From an uncultured Bacillota bacterium (GTDB lineage Bacteria; Bacillota_I; Bacilli_A; RFN20; CAG-826), in assembly GCA_937876465.1 (NCBI GenBank), contig CALEHV010000019.1, positions 1 to 64,000 on the forward strand: a DNA stretch of 64,000 bases, in the 5' to 3' direction. Made by a program: the position numbers and the translations under genes. Positions 1 through 8,573 of the stretch are shown in pieces. The notes under the pieces are model-generated. The model worked only from the letters and a program-made list of their open reading frames with translations. It had not been told where the DNA came from and made no database searches. Numbering within the stretch: the first letter of the stretch is position 1; every line of letters begins with the position of its first letter.

Positions 1-45
1 AAAAAACATTGACAACAGGTCACATCATAGCAGCCTATAGATACT

Positions 46-122
46 GAATCCATTAGGATTCTTGAGTAGGAATCTCCCATCTTCAAAACAACTATTTGTT
101 TAAGTGGGAGTAGTTTGATTTT
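46..122 (+). terminator. Hairpin-rich untranslated stretch, probable upstream terminator
   Basis: No credible reading frame lies before base 188. Two hairpins are visible. GAATCC/GGATTC closes an ATTA loop at 46-61. A longer stem starts as CTCCCA (74-79) with TGGGAG (105-110) and continues through CTT/AAG and AAACAA/TTGTTT, followed by a weak T-rich tail. It is probably the terminator or 3' end of a transcript that begins outside the window. I could not match it to a named RNA family. Confidence 0.35.
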
Positions 123-135
123 CTGAAATTAATGC

Positions 136-163
136 TTTAAATTCTCTTTTCCTTAGTTATAAT
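136..163 (+). promoter_or_regulatory. Promoter of the flavin-binding protein gene
   Basis: TTTAAA (136-141), a 16-nt spacer and a perfect TATAAT (158-163). The gene then has a normal leader with AAGGAG about 6 nt before the ATG at 188. Confidence 0.55.
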
Positions 164-187
164 AAATTTAAATTTAAGGAGATTAAA

Positions 188-1108
188 ATGTCAAAATTTC
201 AAGAAGTAAAAATAGTTGATAATTTTTACCAAAATTCATTATTTTTCCCTATGCCTACAGTTGCAATTTCAACGTTAGCTGAAGATGGTTCAACAACTAT
301 TGGAGCATATTCTTTAGTATTCCCATATTACATTGCAGGCAAAGATTACTACGCAATGATTCTAGAATGCCGTAATTCTAGCAATACTGCACAAAACATT
401 TTACGTACAGGTAAATGTGCACTTAATTTTATTAAGGATGATAAAAAATCTTTCAAAGAATTAGTTAGATTAGGATTTCCTGGTAAAACTCCTCAAGAAA
501 AGATGAAAGATTGCTCATTTAAGCTTGTTAAAGGGGTTGCTGAAGGTGTAAGGCCATTAGTCCTAGAAGATGCCTATCAAATCATTGAATGCACTTGGGA
601 CGATTCCTTAGACAACGGTGCAGAATCAAAGAAACATATTGGTGAACTCGAAGGTGTAGAAGGACCTTACAATAACTTCAATGGAATTACTTCAAAATTT
701 GGTTGCCATTTTATTTTAAAAATGGATAAGGTCATAATGGAAGAAAAATATGCCGAGAATTTAAAGAATGGTTTGAAGCGTAATTCTTTCCCTAAAGTTC
801 CAGTTGATTATGGCTATCATGACTCTAAAAATTTCTGGTATATGAGATTCGGTGGACGTAAGCCAACATATGAACCAATTGCTGCAAGTAACAATGGTTC
901 AGTTGATACCGTAATGTACTGCGCTGAAAGACTTGATACTAAGGTAAAGTTCACTCGTGAAGCGTGTGAAATGTACACAAAAATCCCGCGTCCATTCATG
1001 AAAGCCGCGCTTACTCAAATAGCTCAAATAGCTGAACAAAACGGAATTATGGTTATTGATAAAGAAGCTGCGATCAAAATAGGCGAAATTAAAAAGAAAA
1101 TGAAATAA
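188..1108 (+). CDS. Flavin reductase-like (FMN-binding split-barrel) protein
   Basis: 306-residue cytoplasmic protein. The first ~180 residues resemble the flavin reductase-like split-barrel fold: an early PMPTVAIST strand, a central block with ECRNSSNTAQNI, then CALNFI. The last ~60 residues form a helical segment (FTREACEMYTKIPRPF...) that recalls the small C-terminal domain of light-independent protochlorophyllide reductase-like proteins. The family binds FMN and reduces or scavenges flavins; the substrate here is unknown. The ATG is preceded by AAGGAG, and the gene has its own promoter and a short hairpin after the stop, so it appears monocistronic. The family call is fairly safe; the exact activity is not. 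Confidence 0.6.
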   Translation: MSKFQEVKIVDNFYQNSLFFPMPTVAISTLAEDGSTTIGAYSLVFPYYIAGKDYYAMILECRNSSNTAQNILRTGKCALNFIKDDKKSFKELVRLGFPGKTPQEKMKDCSFKLVKGVAEGVRPLVLEDAYQIIECTWDDSLDNGAESKKHIGELEGVEGPYNNFNGITSKFGCHFILKMDKVIMEEKYAENLKNGLKRNSFPKVPVDYGYHDSKNFWYMRFGGRKPTYEPIAASNNGSVDTVMYCAERLDTKVKFTREACEMYTKIPRPFMKAALTQIAQIAEQNGIMVIDKEAAIKIGEIKKKMK

Positions 1109-1109
1109 T

Positions 1110-1137
1110 TTGAAAACACACAATTAGTGTGTATAAT
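1110..1137 (+). promoter_or_regulatory. rpsO promoter
   Basis: TTGAAA (1110-1115), a 16-nt spacer and TATAAT (1132-1137), preceded by TG. The box overlaps a small ACACAC/GTGTGT hairpin that may end the upstream gene. It drives the structured rpsO leader. Confidence 0.6.
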
Positions 1138-1149
1138 AAAACCTGCAAC

Positions 1150-1212
1150 TTACTCTATGGTTAGCGAATAATCCGACGCTTCTCGTGGAATAAGCGAAGA
1201 CTTATAGGAGGA
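1150..1212 (+). promoter_or_regulatory. Probable S15 autoregulatory leader (three-way junction)
   Basis: The leader folds on inspection into three helices. P1 pairs CTCTAT (1153-1158) with ATAGGAG (1204-1210, one bulge) and so covers the Shine-Dalgarno. P2 pairs GGTTA (1159-1163) with TAATCC (1069-type bulge at 1172; strand 1169-1174). P3 pairs CGCTT (1177-1181) with AAGCG (1192-1196). A three-way junction that masks the ribosome site is how S15 leaders work in some Firmicutes (established for Geobacillus). Binding here is inference. Confidence 0.5.
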
Positions 1213-1219
1213 TTACAAA

Positions 1220-1489
1220 ATGGCATTATCAAAAGCTAAAAAGGCCGAGATTGTCAAAAAGTACGGCAAGAACGCTAAGGACTCAGGTTCTGTAGAAGTT
1301 CAAATCGCTTTACTTACTGAACAAATCAACGAACTTACAAGACACCTTAAGGCAAACAAAAAGGATGCTTCAGGTCGTAGAGGTCTCTTCGTTTTAGTTG
1401 GACAACGCCGTGGCTTACTCGATTACTTAAATCGTACAGACCGTGACGCATACGCTAAACTCTTAGCAGACCTTAAGATTCGTAAATAG
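1220..1489 (+). CDS. rpsO: 30S ribosomal protein S15
   Basis: 89 residues, the usual length for bacterial S15. It contains the family core GSVEVQIALLTEQINELTRHLK, followed by the basic loop region and the C-terminal GLLDYLNRTD helix. S15 binds 16S rRNA helices 20-22 early in 30S assembly. AGGAGG lies 9 nt before the ATG, inside a structured leader. A strong terminator separates it from pnp, so the rpsO-pnp neighbourhood common in bacteria is kept but pnp has its own start. Confidence 0.98.
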   Translation: MALSKAKKAEIVKKYGKNAKDSGSVEVQIALLTEQINELTRHLKANKKDASGRRGLFVLVGQRRGLLDYLNRTDRDAYAKLLADLKIRK

Positions 1490-1508
1490 TTCGAACCTAA
1501 CTGAAATA

Positions 1509-1535
1509 GACCACCTCTGGTGGTCTTTTCTTTTT
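1509..1535 (+). terminator. rpsO terminator
   Basis: GACCACC and GGTGGTC form a 7-bp stem with a TCT loop (1509-1525), followed by TTTTCTTTTT. Confidence 0.9.
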
Positions 1536-1586
1536 ACTTAAAATTACTTTATTTTATATTATCAACAGTAACATTTTATGTTAGGA

Positions 1587-1609
1587 TATAAATAGTTTCA
1601 AAAAAGGAG
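1587..1609 (+). promoter_or_regulatory. pnp -10 box and ribosome site
   Basis: TATAAA at 1587-1592 is the best -10 candidate after the rpsO terminator; no convincing -35 is visible. AGGAG at 1605-1609 is correctly spaced from the ATG at 1620. Confidence 0.4.
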
Positions 1610-1619
1610 AAATAAAATA

Positions 1620-3785
1620 ATGAAAAGAACATTCGAATTAGATTTCGAAGGCCGCAAGATCGTTGTTGAAGTTGGCGAAATTGCTAAACAAACAGCTGCG
1701 GCAGTCTTGGTTCGCTATGGTGAAACAGTTGTATTATCAAACGTTACAATGTCACCACGTACTGTTGACTGGGATTTCTTCCCACTCTCAGTTGAGTACC
1801 AAGAAAGAATGTATGCTGCTGGAAAGATTCCAGGCTCATTCTTAAGACGTGAGTCCCGTCCAAGTTCACATGCTATCTTAGCATCACGTATTACAGACAG
1901 AACTATGCGCCCACTCTTCCCTGAAGGATTCCGTAACGAAGTTCAAGTCGTTTCACAAGTCTTGAGCGTTGATTACGATTGTTCTCCAGAATTAGCTGCT
2001 ATGTTAGGTTCATCCTTAGCAGTATCCATCTCCGATATTCCATTTAATGGTCCTATCGCAGGTGTCTTCGTTGGTCGTGTTGGTGGCAAATTAGTCATTA
2101 ACCCATCAGTCGAACAAAAGAAAGTTTCAGATATCGATTTAACAGTTGCCGGTACTTCAGAAGCTATCAACATGGTTGAAGCAGGTGCTAAGGAAGTCAG
2201 CGAAGAAGATATGTTAGACGCTTTAATGTTTGGTCATGAAGCAGTCAAGAAACTTGTTGCCTTTGAAAATAAGGTCATCAAAGAAGTTGGAGTTCCAAAA
2301 CGTGAAGTTCAACTCAAAACAATTCCAGAAGATTTACGTGCTGAAGTTACAGCATTAATCGACAAGGAATTACGTGCTGCAGTTTCAACAGTCGACAAAC
2401 TCGAAAGAGAAGAAAAGATTGCTGCAATTGAAGCAAGAACAGAAGCTGAATATGCTGCTAAAGAATATGAAACTGAAAAAGATAAAGCAGTCACAGTTCA
2501 ACGTGTTCACGAAATTCAAGAAGATATCGTTCACCAAGAAGTCCGTCGTCTCATTACTGATGAGAAGATCAGACCAGATGGACGTAAAGTTGACGAAATC
2601 CGTCCATTAGACGCACAAGTCGACTTATTACCAAGAACTCATGGTTCTGCTATGTTCACAAGAGGACAAACACAAGTTATTTCTGTTACAACTCTTGGAC
2701 CTTTAAGCGATAAACAAATTATCGATGATCTCACACCAGAAGAAACAAAGAGATTTATGCATCACTATAACTTCCCACAATGGTGTGTTGGTCAAACAGG
2801 TAAGATTGGCGTCTTAGCACGTCGTGAAATTGGTCACGGTGCTTTAGGCGAAAGAGCCCTTGCTAACGTTATGCCTTCAGAAGAGGATTTCCCATACACA
2901 ATTCGTACAGTTTCAGAAGTTGTTGAATCAAACGGTTCTTCATCACAAGCTTCAATCTGTGCAGGTTGTATGTCATTAATGGCTGCTGGTGTCCCAATTA
3001 AGGGTATGGTCAGTGGTATTGCTATGGGCTTAATCGCTTCTGGACCATTAGATGGTAAACATCCATACACAATCCTTACAGATATCCAAGGTCTTGAAGA
3101 TCACTTCGGTGATATGGACTTCAAGGTTGCAGGTACTGCAAAAGGTATTACAGCTTTACAAATGGATATTAAGATTGACGGTGTCAGCCGTGATGTCTTA
3201 AAAGAAGCTTTAGCACAAGCTCATAAAGCACGTGCTCAAATCCGTGAAGTTATGTCTGGCGCAATTGCAGAAGTTCGTCCAGATGTTGCTAAATACGCAC
3301 CAAAACTTGATAAACTCCAAATCGATGTTGAAAAGATTCGTGATGTTATCGGTACAGGTGGAAAAGTTATTAACGATATCATCGCAAAATGCGATAACGT
3401 TCAAATCGACATTGATGATGACGGACATGTAGTTATTTACCACATGAATCGTGAAATGATCAACAAAGCAAAACAAATGATTGAAGACATCGTTCGTGAA
3501 GCTAAAGTTGGTGAAGTTTACGAAGGTGAAGTCACAAGAGTCGAAGATTACGGTTGTTTCGTTAAACTCTTTGGTAACTGTGAAGGCCTCTGCCACGTTT
3601 CAAGACTTGGTTGGGGATTCATCGACAGAGCTCAAGATGTGGTTAAAGTTGGCGATGTCCTTAAAGTCAAAGTTTCAGAAATTGATGAAAAGGGTAAAGT
3701 CAAAGTTTCACATAGAGAATTTGTTGAAAAACCAGCTGGATATGTTGAAAAACCAGCAAAATCATTCGGCAAAGGTCGCAAATAA
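1620..3785 (+). CDS. pnp: Polyribonucleotide nucleotidyltransferase (PNPase)
   Basis: 721 residues, full length. The order is two RNase PH-like domains joined by a helical linker, a KH domain around residues 555-620 (GxxG as GTGG) and an S1 domain around 625-700. The second core keeps the active-site region LTDIQGLEDHFGDMDFKVAGT in normal form. PNPase degrades RNA 3' to 5' by phosphorolysis and works in a trimer, usually with RNA helicase and endonuclease partners. The FAD-protein gene begins 2 nt after the stop, so read-through into the following oxidoreductase module is likely. Confidence 0.98.
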   Translation: MKRTFELDFEGRKIVVEVGEIAKQTAAAVLVRYGETVVLSNVTMSPRTVDWDFFPLSVEYQERMYAAGKIPGSFLRRESRPSSHAILASRITDRTMRPLFPEGFRNEVQVVSQVLSVDYDCSPELAAMLGSSLAVSISDIPFNGPIAGVFVGRVGGKLVINPSVEQKKVSDIDLTVAGTSEAINMVEAGAKEVSEEDMLDALMFGHEAVKKLVAFENKVIKEVGVPKREVQLKTIPEDLRAEVTALIDKELRAAVSTVDKLEREEKIAAIEARTEAEYAAKEYETEKDKAVTVQRVHEIQEDIVHQEVRRLITDEKIRPDGRKVDEIRPLDAQVDLLPRTHGSAMFTRGQTQVISVTTLGPLSDKQIIDDLTPEETKRFMHHYNFPQWCVGQTGKIGVLARREIGHGALGERALANVMPSEEDFPYTIRTVSEVVESNGSSSQASICAGCMSLMAAGVPIKGMVSGIAMGLIASGPLDGKHPYTILTDIQGLEDHFGDMDFKVAGTAKGITALQMDIKIDGVSRDVLKEALAQAHKARAQIREVMSGAIAEVRPDVAKYAPKLDKLQIDVEKIRDVIGTGGKVINDIIAKCDNVQIDIDDDGHVVIYHMNREMINKAKQMIEDIVREAKVGEVYEGEVTRVEDYGCFVKLFGNCEGLCHVSRLGWGFIDRAQDVVKVGDVLKVKVSEIDEKGKVKVSHREFVEKPAGYVEKPAKSFGKGRK

Positions 3786-3787
3786 GA

Positions 3788-5227
3788 ATGATTGATGTAC
3801 TCGTAGTTGGTGCCGGTGTAGCAGGCTCGCTGATAGCGAGAAAACTTTCATCGTACCAACTCGATGTACATGTAATAGACAAAGAGAACGATGTCGGTAA
3901 TGTCACTTCAATGGCAAATTCCGCCATCGTTCACTCTGGCTACGATCCAGTTCCGGGAACATTAAAGGCTATTCTAAATGTTAAAGGTAACAAAATGTTT
4001 CCTAAGATGTGCGAAGAACTTGATGTTCACATGGAAACTATCGGTTCTTTAACTGTTGCTTTATACGATGAGCAATTAAAACTTTTAGATGATTTAGCTA
4101 AACGTTCTAAAGAAAATGGCGTTGAAGTTAAACTTTTATCTGCTGAAGAAGTTAAACAATTAGAACCAAATATTAACACTAATGTTAAAGGTGCTTTACT
4201 TGCTCCAACCGCAGGTATTGTTAATCCTTTCACATTAACTGTTCACGCTATGGAAAATGCCGTTGATAATGGCGTAAAGCTTCATCTTGATGAAGAAGTT
4301 ATTTCTATTAAGAAAAACGACGGTTTCTATAACGTCATTACGAACAAAAATGAATACCAAGCAAAAGTAGTTATTAATGCTGCTGGTGTTTATGGTGATA
4401 AAATCCATGCAATGGTGGAACCAATTGATTACAAAATCACTGCAAGAAAAGGTGAATATTTTGTACTAGATCACTATGCAAAAGGTTTAGTTAACCATGT
4501 TATATTCCCTCTTCCAAGCGAAAAAGGAAAAGGAATTTTAGTTTCTCCAACAACAAGCGGAAACTATATTGTTGGTCCATCTTCAGAATGGGTTGAAGAT
4601 AAAGACGACGTTTCAACCGATAAAGAAACTCTTAACAATGTAAAAGAGCAAGCTTTAGCTATGGTTCCTTCAATTCCATTCAATCAAGTTATTAGAACAT
4701 TCTCTGGAAATAGACCAACTCCATCAACTCATGATTTTGTTATAGGCTTTTCTAAATCAGATAAGCATTTCATTAACGCTTCCGGTATTGAATCACCTGG
4801 TCTTGCATCATCTCCTGCTATTGCAGAATATGTTGTAAATGAATTTGTAAGTAAAGTTATTTCTCTTATAGAGAAAAAAGACTATAACCCTTGTGTTAGA
4901 AAACACATTGTTATGTCTAATTTAACAACTGAAGAAAAAAATAAAGTTATTAAAAATAATCCTGATTACGGAACAATTATTTGTAACTGCGAAAAGGTTA
5001 CTTTAGGCGAAATTAAGGACGAACTATCTAGAAGTGTTCCTCCTCATACTTCAGTTGCCTTAAAGAAAAGAACTAGAGCAGGCTTTGGAAAATGCCAAGG
5101 TGGTTTCTGCCAACCTTTAGTTCTTAAACTTATTGCAGAAAGATTTAACGAAAACATTTCATCCATCAAACTTAACAAAGACGGATCAGAAATTTGCAAA
5201 TATCCTACCAAAGGAGGCAACAAATAA
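3788..5227 (+). CDS. GlpA-type FAD-dependent oxidoreductase with BFD-like Fe-S domain
   Basis: 479 residues. The N-terminus carries the dinucleotide-binding motif VGAGVAGS and the DAO-family block SAIVHSGYDPVPGTLKA seen in glycerol-3-phosphate or 2-hydroxy-acid dehydrogenases. The C-terminal ~90 residues are a BFD-like [2Fe-2S] domain with cysteines 399, 401, 436 and 441 (CNC...CQGGFC). It probably oxidises glycerol-3-phosphate or a similar hydroxy-acid and passes electrons to the next two gene products; the substrate is inferred from family only. No glycerol kinase or transporter lies nearby. The start is 2 nt after pnp with no strong ribosome site. Confidence 0.8.
   Translation: MIDVLVVGAGVAGSLIARKLSSYQLDVHVIDKENDVGNVTSMANSAIVHSGYDPVPGTLKAILNVKGNKMFPKMCEELDVHMETIGSLTVALYDEQLKLLDDLAKRSKENGVEVKLLSAEEVKQLEPNINTNVKGALLAPTAGIVNPFTLTVHAMENAVDNGVKLHLDEEVISIKKNDGFYNVITNKNEYQAKVVINAAGVYGDKIHAMVEPIDYKITARKGEYFVLDHYAKGLVNHVIFPLPSEKGKGILVSPTTSGNYIVGPSSEWVEDKDDVSTDKETLNNVKEQALAMVPSIPFNQVIRTFSGNRPTPSTHDFVIGFSKSDKHFINASGIESPGLASSPAIAEYVVNEFVSKVISLIEKKDYNPCVRKHIVMSNLTTEEKNKVIKNNPDYGTIICNCEKVTLGEIKDELSRSVPPHTSVALKKRTRAGFGKCQGGFCQPLVLKLIAERFNENISSIKLNKDGSEICKYPTKGGNK
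5210..5216 (+). promoter_or_regulatory. Ribosome binding site deciding the second oxidoreductase start
   Basis: AAGGAGG lies 10 nt before the ATG at 5227. It argues against longer readings of this frame that begin upstream. Confidence 0.8.
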
Positions 5228-6483
5228 TGATTAAACGCGATTTAGTTATTATTGGTGGTGGCTCTGCTGGTATGTCTGCTGCTTTAGAAGCGCTTAAACA
5301 AGGCATTAAGGATGTTTTAATTCTTGAAAAGAATGCTTATTTAGGTGGAATTCTTAATCAATGCATCCATAATGGATTCGGACTTCATGAATTTAAAGAA
5401 GAATTAACTGGTCCAGAATTTATGACAAGATTTTCCAAAGCAGTTGAAGAAAATCATATCGAAACTCGTTTACTAACCAATGTTACTTCAATAAGCAAAG
5501 ACAAAATTGTTACTTATTCTAATTCTTACGAAGGCGTTGTTGAAGTACAAGCAAAAGCAATCATTCTTGCTACTGGATGCTACGAAAGAAGCGCTGGTGC
5601 AATTCAAATACCTGGTGATCGTCCAAGTGGCGTTTATACAGCAGGCCAAGCACAGCTTTATTTAAATTGTTATGGATATTTAGTAGGTAAAAGGGTTTTC
5701 ATCCTTGGTAGCGGCGATATTGGCCTAATTATGGCACGTAGAATGACATTAGAAGGGTCAAAAGTCTTGGGTGTTGCAGAACTTATGCCGTATTCTGCTG
5801 GTTTAAATAGAAATATTGTTCAATGTCTTCAAGATTTTAATATTCCTCTATATCTTTCTCATACAGTCAAAGAAGTTAAAGGAAATGGGCATCTTGAAAA
5901 AGTCGTAATTGCAAAAGTAGATGAAAAGATGAATTTTATTCCTGGAACAGAGATGGAATTTGATGTTGATACATTACTTCTTTCTGTTGGACTTATTCCT
6001 AATGCAGATTTATTTAACAATTTAGGAATTCATTTTTCAAAAACTAGAGGTGCAGTGGTAAATCAAGACATGGAAACTGAAATCCCAGGAATATTCTCTT
6101 GTGGAAACGTTTTACATGTTCACGATTTAGTTGATTATGTTGTTAGCGAAGCTAGAGAGGCCGGAAGAGGCGCTGCTAGATATCTTAAAGGTGAACTTAA
6201 ACATGAAGGCCATTCATATGAAATTAAACCAGGATTTGGTATCGGATATGTTGTTCCTCAAAAAGTAATTGTTGAAGATTGCTTAGATAAAATTACCTTT
6301 AAGTTTAGAGTCGCAAAGCCATTTAAAGATATTAATATCTTTATTAAAGATGGTGAAAATGTTATTAAACGAATTGTTAAGCCAGCAATTATTCCTTCTG
6401 AAATGGAAATTGTTACTTTAGATAAGTCATTATTGCCTTGCTTAACAAATGAATTAAATGTTTACGTGGAGGAAAAGAAATAA
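5227..6483 (+). CDS. Pyridine nucleotide-disulfide-type FAD/NAD oxidoreductase
   Basis: 418 residues from the ATG that overlaps the previous stop (TAATG). It has an FAD motif near the N-terminus (IIGGGSAGMSAA), a second dinucleotide fold (VFILGSGDIGLIMARRM), and the CYERSAGAIQIPGDRPSGV segment typical of this family. It is the usual middle partner of the GlpA-like / this protein / DUF1667 triplet found in many Firmicutes, and likely relays electrons between the Fe-S dehydrogenase and NAD(P). The acceptor is not known from sequence. Tight spacing on both sides indicates one translational unit. Confidence 0.8.
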   Translation: MIKRDLVIIGGGSAGMSAALEALKQGIKDVLILEKNAYLGGILNQCIHNGFGLHEFKEELTGPEFMTRFSKAVEENHIETRLLTNVTSISKDKIVTYSNSYEGVVEVQAKAIILATGCYERSAGAIQIPGDRPSGVYTAGQAQLYLNCYGYLVGKRVFILGSGDIGLIMARRMTLEGSKVLGVAELMPYSAGLNRNIVQCLQDFNIPLYLSHTVKEVKGNGHLEKVVIAKVDEKMNFIPGTEMEFDVDTLLLSVGLIPNADLFNNLGIHFSKTRGAVVNQDMETEIPGIFSCGNVLHVHDLVDYVVSEAREAGRGAARYLKGELKHEGHSYEIKPGFGIGYVVPQKVIVEDCLDKITFKFRVAKPFKDINIFIKDGENVIKRIVKPAIIPSEMEIVTLDKSLLPCLTNELNVYVEEKK

Positions 6484-6827
6484 TGAAAGAACTTATTTGC
6501 ATTAACTGTCCACGTGGTTGTCATCTTCTTGTTGATGATAATTTAAATGTTACTGGCAATTTCTGTCCAAGAGGTGCCAAGTATGCGGTGAGTGAATTAA
6601 CTCATCCAACAAGAACCTTAACATCAACCGTGAAAACTAATAGCATAGAAAATCCACGTTGTCCTGTTAAGAGTAAAGATCCATTACCTAAAGAGCTTAT
6701 TTATAAGGCTATGGATATCATTAATGAAGTTGAAGTTAAATTGCCTATTCATATAGGCGACGTTGTAATAAAAAATATTTGTAATTCAAATATTGATATT
6801 GTTGCTACAAAAGATATTAATAAGTAG
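6483..6827 (+). CDS. DUF1667 cysteine-cluster protein
   Basis: 114 residues; start overlaps the previous stop by one base (TAATG). Four N-terminal cysteines (6, 9, 13 and 28; CxxCxxxC then CPRG) look like a metal or Fe-S site. The domain matches DUF1667 proteins, which sit beside the two upstream oxidoreductases in many genomes. It is probably a small redox subunit of that complex (inference from fixed gene neighbourhood). Confidence 0.8.
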   Translation: MKELICINCPRGCHLLVDDNLNVTGNFCPRGAKYAVSELTHPTRTLTSTVKTNSIENPRCPVKSKDPLPKELIYKAMDIINEVEVKLPIHIGDVVIKNICNSNIDIVATKDINK

Positions 6828-6838
6828 GAGAACTATTT

Positions 6839-8506
6839 ATGGAAGACAAAATTAGGATCATCTGCCTTGGTGGTCAAGATGAAAGAGGCAAAAATTTATT
6901 TGTCGTTGAAATTAACGAAGATATTTTCGTTGTTGAATGTGGTTTAAAATTTCCAGATAAAACAAAATTAGGAATTGATTATATCATTCCTAGATTTGAT
7001 TATTTAATTGAACACAAAGATAAAGTTAAAGGTTATTTTATTTCCAAAGGACACGATGCAGTTTTAGGTGGTCTTCCATACATTTATAAACGTATTCCTG
7101 CTCCTGTTTACTGTACTGATATGGCATCAATGTTTATCAAATCTTTTTGTGAACATAACCATATCAAAGTTGATTTTGATTTCCATTTAGTCCAACCAAG
7201 TGACGAAATTAAAATCGATGGTCGTATTATTAGATTCTTCCCAGTTTGCTGTAACGTTGCAAGAAGCTATGCTATTGCAATTAATACTGATAAAGGAAAT
7301 ATCGTTATTAACGATGACTTTGTCATCGATAACAACTCTGATGAAAGATATTTATCAAATTCAAAGATGCTTTCACGTGTCGCTGAAGAGCAAACTTTAA
7401 TGCTTATGCTTAATTCAAACTATGCTGAAAGAACCGGTTATACAAACCCAAAATACAAACTTTCAGATTTGTGTGAGCAAACATTCAAAGATGCTCCAGG
7501 AAGAATATTTGTCGCAATTGAATCTCCTGAAATTTATAACATTGAGCAAATTATCAAATTGGCTATTCGTAAAAATAGAAAAGTTATAGCTTACGATAAA
7601 ACAACAGAAGAATTTATTAAACAAGTTATGTATGACTATGGAAAAGATTTTATGGCTCCAGTAGATGATGTTAATAGAATCGCAGCAACTGATGTTTTAG
7701 TCATTATTTCTGGATTTGGAAGTAGATTGTTTCATAAAGTTTGTTTACTTGCTAGTGGAAATAACGAAGATAAGAGATTTAAACTTCATTCAAAAGATAC
7801 ATTTATTATCGGAATTCATAATGATAGTAAGAATGAAGTTGATTTCTCCGATACAGTTAATGAACTTTATAAAACTGATGTCGAAAACATTATTTACTTC
7901 AAAAAAGATCAATTCTTAAAGATGCATCCAAGTCAAGAAGACTTGAAGACTACACTTGCTATTTTTAAACCAAAATATTATCTCCCAATTGGCGGAAATT
8001 TCCGTGAACTTCTTGCTAATGCAAGAATGGCAGTTGACATGGGCATTGGTTTGAACCATATGAATGTCTTTGTTGTTGATAATGGAATGATTGTTTCAAT
8101 TGATGAAAAAGGCGCCAGAGTTTGCGCTGAAAAAGCTCCTAGTGGAGACTTATTAGTTGACGGACGTGGTGTTGGTGACATTGATAACTCTTTAGTCGCT
8201 GAAAGAACTTCTCTTGCGGTTGATGGAGTCATTGTTTTAGGTGCAACAGTTTCGCTTTTAGAAAGAAAAATAATTGCTGGACCAGATATCCAAACTAGAG
8301 GCTTAGTTTTTGTTAAAGAAAGCGAACCTCTCCTAAAGGAGATTAATCGTGTTTTCGTTCAAATTATCGAAAACGAATTAAAAGCTCCTATCCCTTCCAA
8401 AAAGGCAATTGAAGATCAAACTCGAGACTTAATTTTAAAAGTTACAAGAAGAATGATTCTTAAATCACCTATGATACTACCAATTGTTGTAGAAATAGAT
8501 AAATAA
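6839..8506 (+). CDS. RNase J-family protein with a degraded metal site
   Basis: 555 residues, full RNase J length and architecture: split metallo-beta-lactamase core, beta-CASP domain, C-terminal domain. The catalytic motifs are broken. The HxHxDH motif reads SKGHDAVLGG at 69-78, so the first His, the Asp and the last His are replaced. The HSIPDS region reads CCNVARS. The late PVHGEYR motif reads PIGGNFR. It is unlikely to hold two metal ions. RNase J2 paralogues in Bacillus and Staphylococcus are weak or inactive and act as partners of J1, so a structural role in an RNA-decay complex is likely. AGGAG precedes the ATG at 6839. Confidence 0.85.
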   Translation: MEDKIRIICLGGQDERGKNLFVVEINEDIFVVECGLKFPDKTKLGIDYIIPRFDYLIEHKDKVKGYFISKGHDAVLGGLPYIYKRIPAPVYCTDMASMFIKSFCEHNHIKVDFDFHLVQPSDEIKIDGRIIRFFPVCCNVARSYAIAINTDKGNIVINDDFVIDNNSDERYLSNSKMLSRVAEEQTLMLMLNSNYAERTGYTNPKYKLSDLCEQTFKDAPGRIFVAIESPEIYNIEQIIKLAIRKNRKVIAYDKTTEEFIKQVMYDYGKDFMAPVDDVNRIAATDVLVIISGFGSRLFHKVCLLASGNNEDKRFKLHSKDTFIIGIHNDSKNEVDFSDTVNELYKTDVENIIYFKKDQFLKMHPSQEDLKTTLAIFKPKYYLPIGGNFRELLANARMAVDMGIGLNHMNVFVVDNGMIVSIDEKGARVCAEKAPSGDLLVDGRGVGDIDNSLVAERTSLAVDGVIVLGATVSLLERKIIAGPDIQTRGLVFVKESEPLLKEINRVFVQIIENELKAPIPSKKAIEDQTRDLILKVTRRMILKSPMILPIVVEIDK

Positions 8507-8521
8507 GCGTATATACGCTTA
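8504..8521. repeat. Perfect 18-bp palindrome over the rnj stop codon
   Basis: TAAGCGTATATACGCTTA is fully self-complementary and contains the stop codon at 8504-8506. No T-tract follows, so it is a poor classic terminator. It could be a protein-binding site just upstream of the ftsK promoter. Confidence 0.5.
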
Positions 8522-8535
8522 AATTAATATTTATA

Positions 8536-8565
8536 TTGAAATTACTATATACATATATGTATAAT
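8536..8565 (+). promoter_or_regulatory. ftsK promoter, predicted leaderless
   Basis: TTGAAA (8536-8541), an 18-nt spacer and TATAAT (8560-8565). The ATG at 8574 starts 8 nt after the -10 box and no Shine-Dalgarno is present, so transcription should start at or next to the first codon. Confidence 0.65.
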
Positions 8566-8573
8566 AAAATCGC

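Noticed and set aside
46..122. Known riboswitch or tmRNA/RNase P tail at the left edge
   Set aside because: Two hairpins are visible but none of the conserved cores of these RNAs could be matched in the short piece available.
3210..3596. Antisense open frame of 128 codons inside pnp
   Set aside because: It is a shadow of the pnp reading frame, with Phe/Asn-rich nonsense composition and no ribosome site.
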